Source: a virus
Strand: one strand, 5' to 3'
IMG/VR virus record: IMGVR_UViG_3300017788_000231
Location: 1-20,193 of that record
DNA: 20,193 nt
A program made the translations under genes and the position numbers. The notes beneath the pieces are model-generated. The model saw nothing but the letters and a program-made list of their open reading frames with translations. It had not been told where the DNA came from and ran no database searches. Below are positions 14,904 to 20,193 of the stretch, piece after piece (within the stretch, counting starts at the first letter, position 1; every line of letters starts with the position of its first letter).

Positions 14904-15266
14904 ATGTCAAATTTACCTAGACCCGAAATCAACTCAGATACTGAAGTTAGAGATTTTTTTGACGGTTATTTTATACAACCTATTTCATTTCCTTCTAACG
15001 AACTAGATGCAACTATCGGTTATTTCAAAGGTCGAGGATTCGACGATGTGTCAGCTAACGCAGTTTCGGTAGTGATATTAAGGCAGGCCAAGGTCGACAA
15101 CATCAAGATATTTGAATTGTTAGATTCACTTAAGAATATTTCAGACGTAAAACTATTAGGAGCAGTAGTGGAAATTTTAAACTACGATAGGGAAGCTGTT
15201 AGCGTATTAGGATATAGATTTCCTAAAGAATTTGATAGCTACGAGTCTAGAAATATTAGACTATGA
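14904..15266 (+). CDS. Conserved phage protein of unknown function, 120 aa
   Basis: I cannot assign a function to this small acidic, helical protein. It reads VRDFFDGYFIQPISFPSNE, DATIGYFKGRGFDDVSANAV, VILRQAKVDNIKIFELLDSL, LGAVVEILNYDREAVSVLGYR. I recall similar proteins in marine T4-like phages next to tail or head-completion genes, usually called structural or hypothetical. Its stop overlaps the gp4-like start by 4 nt (ATGA), so the two are probably co-translated and may act together in head or tail completion. The ATG at 14904 follows an A-rich stretch with neither a Shine-Dalgarno nor a clear TAAATA box, and lies 15 nt after the previous stop. Confidence 0.75.
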   Translation: MSNLPRPEINSDTEVRDFFDGYFIQPISFPSNELDATIGYFKGRGFDDVSANAVSVVILRQAKVDNIKIFELLDSLKNISDVKLLGAVVEILNYDREAVSVLGYRFPKEFDSYESRNIRL

Positions 15267-15694
15267 AAAGATTTGCGCAGGGAAAATTCGAATTAAAACA
15301 TCCTGAAAAATATATAGGTCTAGGTCTACCTAGATATAGATCTAGTTGGGAATGGGCAGTAATGCGTATGTGTGACAACAATTCTTCGATAACGAAATGG
15401 GCATCGGAGAGTATACAAATACCATATAGGGACCCATTGACCGGAAAATATACCATATATGTTCCTGATTTTTTTATAAATTTTGTAGATAAGACCGGCA
15501 AACAGCACGCTGAACTATGGGAAGTAAAACCGGAAAATCAAGCTTTAAGGGAACGGGTAGGAAAAAATAAAATTAATCAAGCACATTACATACGAAATAT
15601 GGCTAAATGGGAAGCTGCTAATGCTTGGTGTAGACAAAAAGGCCTGAGATTTAGAGTCCTTTCGGAGAATGACATCTTCCATAAGCATAAATGA
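15263..15694 (+). CDS. 4: Head completion protein, nuclease fold (T4 gp4-like)
   Basis: This 143-aa protein resembles T4 gp4 (about 150 aa), needed to finish DNA-filled heads before tail joining and reported to be a nuclease. The shared opening is QGKFELKHPEKYIG...YRSSWEWAVMR, followed by WASESIQIPYRDPLTGKY. A PD-(D/E)xK-type active site can be read as Glu in SSWEW, Asp in YVPDFFI and Glu-x-Lys in LWEVKP. The C-terminus has a basic helical stretch (ERVGKNKINQAHYIRN) and WEAANAWCRQKGLRFRVL, also typical. It overlaps the upstream 120-aa gene by 4 nt. It lies just before the small terminase gene, a different place from T4, where gene 4 is followed by 53 and 5. Confidence 0.85.
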   Translation: MKRFAQGKFELKHPEKYIGLGLPRYRSSWEWAVMRMCDNNSSITKWASESIQIPYRDPLTGKYTIYVPDFFINFVDKTGKQHAELWEVKPENQALRERVGKNKINQAHYIRNMAKWEAANAWCRQKGLRFRVLSENDIFHKHK

Positions 15695-15700
15695 TAAGTA
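15693..15700 (+). promoter_or_regulatory. Degenerate late-promoter-like box GATAAGTA
   Basis: The sequence differs from GATAAATA at one base and ends 7 nt before the gp16-like ATG at 15708, with ACT directly before the ATG as in other close-spaced boxes. It overlaps the gp4-like stop codon. This is the weakest of the close-spaced group. Confidence 0.25.
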
Positions 15701-15707
15701 TTTGACT

Positions 15708-16214
15708 ATGACTAAAAAATTAGAAGAATTACTAAACCTTCCAGAAACTAGAGAGCTGGTCAAAGAGCAGAACGCTGCGTCTAAAATAGATAAAAAAGAA
15801 AAGATTAAGTCTTCAGTGCCTGCAGAAAATTTTTTTAAAAGCATCGACGAATTTGATAAGATATCCTCGGCACTACCGCAGGTTAACGGACTAGGAGATC
15901 TATCGGACACTGAATTTGACGAGCTAGCAAAAAGAGCTACTGATGCCTATGACGATTTAATGGATCTTGGTATGAATGTAGAACCTAGATATTCCAGCAG
16001 GATTTTCGAGGTAGCCGGAACAATGCTAAAAAATGCCATAGATGCTAAAGCAGCAAAAATCGATAAAAAACTAAAGATGGTCGAATTACAGCTGAAAAAG
16101 CACAAGATCGATCAAGATTCTAAAGGAAAGTCCTCGGATGATCCTGCAGAAGGAGAAGGATTTTTGATAACCGATAGAAATAGTCTTTTGGAAAAATTAA
16201 AGAATATAAAATAA
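15708..16214 (+). CDS. 16: Terminase small subunit (T4 gp16-like)
   Basis: This protein of about 168 aa recognises phage DNA and regulates the packaging motor gp17; T4 gp16 is 164 aa. It begins MTKKLEELLNLPETRELV, as I recall for marine gp16 proteins. A central helical core follows (DLSDTEFDELAKRATDAYDDLMDLG, then PRYSSRIFEVAGTMLKNAID), and then a Lys-rich coiled-coil-like helix (AKAAKIDKKLKMVELQLKKHKI), matching the long helical hairpin that makes the small-terminase ring. I prefer ATG 15708 over an in-frame ATG at 15669, which would overlap the gp4-like gene by 26 nt and add 13 residues unlike the family. No Shine-Dalgarno is obvious. Confidence 0.8.
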   Translation: MTKKLEELLNLPETRELVKEQNAASKIDKKEKIKSSVPAENFFKSIDEFDKISSALPQVNGLGDLSDTEFDELAKRATDAYDDLMDLGMNVEPRYSSRIFEVAGTMLKNAIDAKAAKIDKKLKMVELQLKKHKIDQDSKGKSSDDPAEGEGFLITDRNSLLEKLKNIK

Positions 16215-16217
16215 ATA
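16210..16217 (+). promoter_or_regulatory. Late-promoter-like box AATAAATA, 5 nt before a start
   Basis: The box overlaps the gp16-like stop codon and ends 5 nt (ATTAT) before ATG 16223. No Shine-Dalgarno is present. It is a 7/8 match to TATAAATA. Confidence 0.55.
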
Positions 16218-16222
16218 ATTAT

Positions 16223-16756
16223 ATGAAAACATTCGTAGAATATCTAACTGAAAGCCGGAAGACCTATAAATTTAAAATCAAGGTAGCTGGTGACCTTGGA
16301 GAAAATTTTAATGCAGATTTAAAAGCTGCCTTAGATAAATTTTCAGTAGTCAAACTCAGTTCAGGAAAACGCACACCTATTCAGGAAGTTCCTTTAGATT
16401 TTCCTGATACTAGAAACAGTCATGTAACTATCTACGAAGCAGAGATAGGCTATCCCACTACACCTCAGGTATTAACTGACTATATCGTAAGCTGCTGTAA
16501 ATGCACGCATGCTGATATCAAAGTCCGAGGTGAAAACGAACCGACCGAGGCGTATCAACAACAGAAAACCGAAGGTGGCGACGACAGCGCACAAGATCAA
16601 GTCGGCCAAAAGCGAGTGTCTGATTTTATCAAAGAGCTGGCAGCAGAAGCTAAAATGCGGAGCTGTGAAGGTCAACCTAGAGAAGTAGAATCTAAAATGC
16701 CTGAGCCTGGACCTGCAGTGAGTCCTATAGGTTCTAAGGTCCAAAAAGGAAAATAA
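16223..16756 (+). CDS. Unassigned 177-aa protein with a capsid-targeting-like leader
   Basis: The function is not recognised. The N-terminus MKTFVEYLTES closely resembles the T4 capsid-targeting sequence MKTYQEFIAE of internal proteins, and LTE before Ser fits the gp21 prohead protease rule (Leu/Ile-x-Glu, then a small residue). Residues about 15-100 look like a compact alpha/beta domain (KTYKFKIKVAGDLGENFN, HVTIYEAEIGYP, LTDYIVSCCKCTHADIKVRG). The C-terminal 75 residues are polar and probably disordered (QQQKTEGGDDSAQDQ, PGPAVSPIGSK). It sits between the two terminase subunits. I infer a protein placed inside the prohead before packaging; a cytoplasmic packaging factor is the alternative. 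The box is 5 nt upstream, with no Shine-Dalgarno. Confidence 0.65.
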   Translation: MKTFVEYLTESRKTYKFKIKVAGDLGENFNADLKAALDKFSVVKLSSGKRTPIQEVPLDFPDTRNSHVTIYEAEIGYPTTPQVLTDYIVSCCKCTHADIKVRGENEPTEAYQQQKTEGGDDSAQDQVGQKRVSDFIKELAAEAKMRSCEGQPREVESKMPEPGPAVSPIGSKVQKGK

Positions 16757-16758
16757 TC

Positions 16759-17262
16759 ATGGATTTTTATAAAGTTTATTCTAAGATCAGAGAAATAGAT
16801 CAAGGTAAATCAACCATCACAGAAAACTGCGGGGCATCGATGCCCGGAACGCAGATACCCACAGCACCACCCATACCTCCTGTTTCGATGAACATGAACA
16901 TATCGGCGCAGGGAGTGGATCAAATTAAAGAATTAATATCTCTGATTAGTGCTACCCAGCCAGCAGATAAACCCGGACCTAGCAGCGATATAATTGATAT
17001 AGAACCAAAAGCCGACATTGGAAAAGATCAAGGATTACCGGATCTATTGAAATTAGCAGGTGCTGGGGAAAAAGAAAGTTATGCTAACGAGCCAGAAGAA
17101 AGAATATCCAGCATAGATAAGATATTACCAAGCGGTGATGATCTACATAAATCTAAGCGCATGTTCAAAAAAGCCAACGGCGGAGATAACGCTATGGCTA
17201 TAGAGGGCATTCGTGCTCAGTTAGATCGAAGATATCGAGAAATCAAAGAAGGCAAAGAATAA
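16759..17262 (+). CDS. Conserved marine-phage protein of unknown function, 167 aa
   Basis: This is a low-complexity, mostly helical and disordered protein. It opens MDFYKVYSKIREIDQGKS, passes through a Pro/Met-rich segment (GTQIPTAPPIPPVSMNMN), a helix (GVDQIKELISLISA) and an acidic region. It ends in KANGGDNAMAIEGIRAQLDR...EIKEGKE, which I recall as a recurring C-terminal motif (GGDN.MA.E.I...L...Y.EIKE) in proteins of marine T4-like and other phages. No enzyme motif is seen. The ATG at 16759 lies 2 nt after the previous stop and has AAGGA 9 nt upstream. A strong terminator follows its stop, so it closes a transcription unit with the preceding gene. A packaging or head-assembly role is suggested only by position. 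Confidence 0.7.
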   Translation: MDFYKVYSKIREIDQGKSTITENCGASMPGTQIPTAPPIPPVSMNMNISAQGVDQIKELISLISATQPADKPGPSSDIIDIEPKADIGKDQGLPDLLKLAGAGEKESYANEPEERISSIDKILPSGDDLHKSKRMFKKANGGDNAMAIEGIRAQLDRRYREIKEGKE

Positions 17263-17279
17263 CCGTCGTGGCGCAGCCC

Positions 17280-17307
17280 AAATAGGCTCTTCGGAGCCTA
17301 TTTTTTT
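17280..17307 (+). terminator. Rho-independent terminator with UUCG tetraloop
   Basis: AAATAGGCTC-TTCG-GAGCCTATTT makes a perfect 10-bp stem closed by the very stable C(UUCG)G tetraloop and runs into seven T. It lies between the 167-aa gene and the large terminase gene. Confidence 0.95.
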
Positions 17308-17308
17308 C

Positions 17309-17316
17309 ATTAAATA
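17309..17316 (+). promoter_or_regulatory. Late-promoter-like box ATTAAATA, 4 nt before the terminase start
   Basis: It begins 2 nt after the terminator T-run and ends 4 nt (AAAT) before ATG 17321. There is no Shine-Dalgarno. The layout repeats the terminator, box, start arrangement at 13483-13525. Confidence 0.55.
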
Positions 17317-17320
17317 AAAT

Positions 17321-18916
17321 ATGCCGAGTAAAAGCCTAGATGGCGTACTGATTAAAAAAGCTAATCGCCAAGAGCGATTCAACGAATCGCATATTGAAGA
17401 TCTTATGCTTTGTGCAGATACCGCAACAGGGTATCTACATTTTGCTAAGAACTTTTTTTATATACAACATCCTGTAAAAGGAAAATTACTTTTCCAACCG
17501 TATCAGTACCAAGTAAACCTTCTTCACAGTTATAATAATAATAGATTTAACATAAACATGTTACCACGTCAAAGTGGTAAGACTACTTGTGCTGCAGGAT
17601 ATTTACTATGGTACGCTATGTTTCATCCGGACCAAACTATATTAGTAGCAGCACACAAATATATAGGTGCTCAGGAGATCATGCAGCGTATCCGTTATGC
17701 CTACGAAGATTGCCCTGATCATATACGCTGCGGTGTAACTAACTATAATAAAGGCAGCATCGAATTTGATAACGGAAGTCGAATAGTGTCGGCGACCACC
17801 ACAGAAAATACCGGCCGGGGTATGAGTATATCCTTGCTGTATTGCGACGAATTTGCGTTTGTGCAGCCCAACATCGCTGAAGAATTTTGGACCTCTATAT
17901 CACCCACATTGGCCACCGGCGGCCGTGCGATTATTACTAGTACACCGAATTCTGACGAAGACACATTCTCTACCGTATGGAAAGAAGCTAATAAAAGATT
18001 TGATGATTACGGTAACGAAACTGAACTAGGAATCAACGGATTCTATCCATTTACTGCACACTGGAACGAACATCCAGACAGAGATGATGACTGGGCTAGG
18101 GAAGAACGAGGTAGAATTGGAGAAGAGCGATTTCGACGAGAATATGGTTGTGAGTTTTTAGTCTACGACGAGACCCTGATAAATTCTATCACATTAGCCG
18201 GCATGTCTGGGATCGACCCTGTGCTAAAAATGGGTCAATGTAGATGGTATAAAAAACCCAGAGATGAAATGATCTATGCAATAGCTTTAGATCCTGCACT
18301 AGGTACCGGAGGAAATAATGCAGCTATAGAAATAATAGAACTTCCGACCATGGAACAAATAGGAGAATGGCATCATAACACTACTCCTGTAGAAGGGCAG
18401 ATTAAGATATTAAAAGACATCAACAAATACATCGCTGACTGCTGCCCAAAAATGAATGGACAAAATATCTATTGGAGCGTAGAAAATAATACCGTAGGTG
18501 AAGCAGCATTGATAGCTATAAAAAACCTAGGAGAAGAAAACATTCCAGGACTTTTTATCGCCGAGGCGATACGAAAAGGACATGTCCGTAAATTTAGGAA
18601 AGGTTTCAATACCACGCATAAAAGTAAAATATCAGCATGTTCTAGATTGAAATTTTTCATAGAAAGCGGTAAGATGAAGATATATTCAAAACCATTAATA
18701 TCTGAGCTAAAGTCTTTTATAGCTACAGGAGTGACGTTTAAAGCTAAATCGGGAGAAACTGACGATTTAGTCAGCGCAATGTTGTTAGCTGTTCGAATGA
18801 GTGCGGTAATGTCGGACTGGGACTCAAGGATATTTGATATTATGACCGATATCGGTACTGACGATGTGGTAGATTTTGAACCTCCGATGCCTATCTTTGT
18901 TTCAACTAATTTCTAA
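17321..18916 (+). CDS. 17: Terminase large subunit, packaging ATPase and nuclease (T4 gp17-like)
   Basis: This 531-aa motor pumps DNA into the prohead and cuts the concatemer; T4 gp17 is 610 aa. The ATPase domain shows Walker A PRQSGKTT (82-89), Walker B LLYCDE (172-177, with Asp176 and catalytic Glu177) and the coupling motif TSTPN (206-210). The RNase H-like nuclease domain shows Asp324 (YAIALDPALGTGG), Glu388 (YWSVENNT) and Asp481/Asp482 (SGETDDLVSAM), matching the T4 catalytic triad Asp401, Glu458 and Asp542. The N-terminal part is about 75 aa shorter than in T4. A terminator and a late-promoter-like box separate it from the upstream genes, and two unassigned genes lie between it and gp16. 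Confidence 0.95.
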   Translation: MPSKSLDGVLIKKANRQERFNESHIEDLMLCADTATGYLHFAKNFFYIQHPVKGKLLFQPYQYQVNLLHSYNNNRFNINMLPRQSGKTTCAAGYLLWYAMFHPDQTILVAAHKYIGAQEIMQRIRYAYEDCPDHIRCGVTNYNKGSIEFDNGSRIVSATTTENTGRGMSISLLYCDEFAFVQPNIAEEFWTSISPTLATGGRAIITSTPNSDEDTFSTVWKEANKRFDDYGNETELGINGFYPFTAHWNEHPDRDDDWAREERGRIGEERFRREYGCEFLVYDETLINSITLAGMSGIDPVLKMGQCRWYKKPRDEMIYAIALDPALGTGGNNAAIEIIELPTMEQIGEWHHNTTPVEGQIKILKDINKYIADCCPKMNGQNIYWSVENNTVGEAALIAIKNLGEENIPGLFIAEAIRKGHVRKFRKGFNTTHKSKISACSRLKFFIESGKMKIYSKPLISELKSFIATGVTFKAKSGETDDLVSAMLLAVRMSAVMSDWDSRIFDIMTDIGTDDVVDFEPPMPIFVSTNF

Positions 18917-18922
18917 TAAATA
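18915..18922 (+). promoter_or_regulatory. Late-promoter-like box AATAAATA, 5 nt before a start
   Basis: The box overlaps the terminase stop codon and ends 5 nt (ACTAT) before ATG 18928. The CTAT resembles the extended T4 late promoter TATAAATACTATT. No Shine-Dalgarno is seen. Confidence 0.55.
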
Positions 18923-18927
18923 ACTAT

Positions 18928-20193
18928 ATGAAAAATCTCACTACGATATCTTCGGATCTTTTCAATAAGATACGCAGTTCTTTCACAGATATGAAAATAG
19001 GCGATCAAGAAGGTAAAGTTACTACCAATCCTTCAGATGCAAGATTCTTTGATATCAACTATTCTATAGAAGGTCACGATCTCGGTCGTGTTAACATTAA
19101 AGTTGACGAGGATAGTTTGACAGTGATCTATAATGAATCGATGCTAGGAGAGAACGATGCTTTAAAAACCGATTGGTTCGCATTTTTAAAAGATATGCGC
19201 CAATTCGCCAAACGAAATATGCTGAGATTCGATACTAGAGATATAACTAAGTCAAATTTAGATCAGAGAGATTACGAATATTTGGCTCGCAAAAACGGAG
19301 AAAGCAAAATGAGTGAATCAAGACTTTTTGGCACGTCTAGGACGAGCTATCAAGACATAGGTAATGCGAGAATCGTAGTGAAACATTCCGCACCCGTTAA
19401 CTATGATAATCCTGCAGGTAGATCCCAGAGGATTGACAGCATTTATATCGAAAGCAGCAATGGTGAGCGATTTCGATACCCGCACAAACATTTAAACGGT
19501 GCTAGGGCTATGGCTGTGCATATCGGAAACGGTGGTACTGCCTATGATGAAATCGGAGGATACATTTCCGGACTCAGCGAAGAGCTTGGTAAACTCAGAC
19601 AGTTTAAAAATTACGCATCGCGCTCGGGCGTTGTCAGCGAAACGCTCGATGATCTAACACAGAGAGTTCTGTCAAGGATCGACACTATTAAATCTGAAAT
19701 CCATAGCCTACAGAGAGAAACAGCCTATAGAGACTTCGCAGATAAATTCCAACCTCAGCAGTCCCCGGAAGTACCTGAAGATATCAGGAACAATTGGGTA
19801 GACGCCCTAACCATTAAATCATTCAATGAAGAACTCACAGATGTTTTTCCTTATCTCTATAAACTAGTCAACGAGCAACCACAAGAATTGGGCTATGAGG
19901 ACCTAGTCGCTGAAGAAAAAGAAGTCTGTGATGACTGCCACAAAGATCCCTGTGAGTGTGATGACGAAGTCAAAGAAGATTCTATGTTCGCTGAGTTTGA
20001 GGACCAAATGGACGAAATCACGACATTCGATTATGATGTAGAAGAAGGCAAAATGAGCGAAATCGATATAGATCTACGAGACATTGCCAACAGCGGAGAT
20101 CAAGATGATCTCCTCGATGCCTTAGGCGGCTCCAAGGGTAATGCTGTCGCAGATGTCTTGGAAGACATGATGTCGGACATAGCCAATAAACTG
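18928..20193 (+). CDS. Large conserved virion-type protein, 3' end outside the window
   Basis: The frame is open for exactly 422 codons from ATG 18928 to the window edge. It begins MKNLTTISSDLFNKIRSSF. Residues about 100-240 (KDMRQFAKRNMLRFDTRDI, SRLFGTSRTSYQDIG, SNGERFRYPHKHLNGARAMA, IGNGGTAYDEIGGYI) followed by a helical segment (EELGKLRQFKNYASRSGVV) are a block I recall from large conserved proteins of marine T4-like phages, called structural or hypothetical. A Cys cluster, CDDCHKDPCEC (Cys334 to Cys344), could bind a metal. The region after about 325 is strongly acidic. The late-promoter-like box is 5 nt upstream with no Shine-Dalgarno. No enzymatic function is visible; a head or internal virion role is a guess from position. 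Confidence 0.75.
   Translation, partial: MKNLTTISSDLFNKIRSSFTDMKIGDQEGKVTTNPSDARFFDINYSIEGHDLGRVNIKVDEDSLTVIYNESMLGENDALKTDWFAFLKDMRQFAKRNMLRFDTRDITKSNLDQRDYEYLARKNGESKMSESRLFGTSRTSYQDIGNARIVVKHSAPVNYDNPAGRSQRIDSIYIESSNGERFRYPHKHLNGARAMAVHIGNGGTAYDEIGGYISGLSEELGKLRQFKNYASRSGVVSETLDDLTQRVLSRIDTIKSEIHSLQRETAYRDFADKFQPQQSPEVPEDIRNNWVDALTIKSFNEELTDVFPYLYKLVNEQPQELGYEDLVAEEKEVCDDCHKDPCECDDEVKEDSMFAEFEDQMDEITTFDYDVEEGKMSEIDIDLRDIANSGDQDDLLDALGGSKGNAVADVLEDMMSDIANKL

Noticed and set aside
15669-15707. Earlier start for the gp16-like gene at 15669
   Set aside because: It would overlap the gp4-like gene by 26 nt and add 13 residues before the MTKKLEELLNLP opening expected for the family.
1-20193. tRNA genes, insertion sequences, integrase or attachment sites
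   Set aside because: No cloverleaf with anticodon arm, transposase or recombinase motif, or flanking inverted repeats was seen on either strand.
1-20193. Apparent abundance of CTAG and GATC tetranucleotides
   Set aside because: It is striking by eye compared with enteric genomes, but I could not count it against a base-composition expectation, so it supports no host or methylation claim.

Overview
The window is a stretch of a tailed-phage genome. It comes from a T4-like contractile-tail myovirus of the type common in marine and freshwater metagenomes, the wider cyanophage/pelagiphage-like branch. Support comes from the large terminase (gp17-like), small terminase (gp16-like), neck protein (gp13-like), tail sheath (gp18-like), tail tube (gp19-like), head-completion nuclease (gp4-like) and dNMP kinase (gp1-like). 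They are tightly packed, almost all on the + strand, with TAAATA-type late-promoter boxes in front of most of them. The host cannot be read from this window: there are no tRNAs and no host-like metabolic genes.

Layout. Positions 1-318 look like a degraded end of a fibre or structural gene, followed by a 21-codon stub of a common phage structural-protein N-terminus. Positions 319-6754 are a host-recognition cassette: a 564-aa fibre-like protein ending in an S74 self-cleaving chaperone, a 1398-aa fibre or adhesin built of nine Calx-beta-like repeats with a dockerin-like calcium loop and a glycine-rich tip, and a small assembly-chaperone-like protein. Positions 6777-9260 hold the gp13-like neck protein, a nucleotidyltransferase-fold protein, a dNMP kinase with its own sigma70-like promoter, and an antisense HNH/zinc-ribbon protein. 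Positions 9364-14889 are the tail shaft: an oversized sheath, the tube protein and a longer tube paralogue with a Pro-Ala tail. Positions 14904-18916 are head completion and packaging: a 120-aa unknown, gp4-like, gp16-like, two unassigned small proteins and gp17-like. A large conserved virion-type protein begins at 18928 and runs off the end.

Expression. Two hairpin/T-run terminators (13483-13508 and 17280-17307) are each followed within a few bases by a late-promoter box and a start codon. The boxes fall into two spacing classes. In one, the box lies 18-26 nt upstream of a start that has a purine-rich or Shine-Dalgarno-like sequence. In the other it lies exactly 4-5 nt upstream of a start with no Shine-Dalgarno. 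If these boxes act like T4 late promoters, the second class would make leaderless mRNAs.

The most interesting signals are this leaderless-type late-gene architecture, a T4-like capsid-targeting leader with a possible gp21-type cleavage site on the 177-aa protein at 16223, the modular insertion in the giant sheath protein, the mosaic Calx-beta repeats, and a gene order in which the tail genes lie upstream of the terminase genes. All assignments are from reading motifs by eye; no database search was run.
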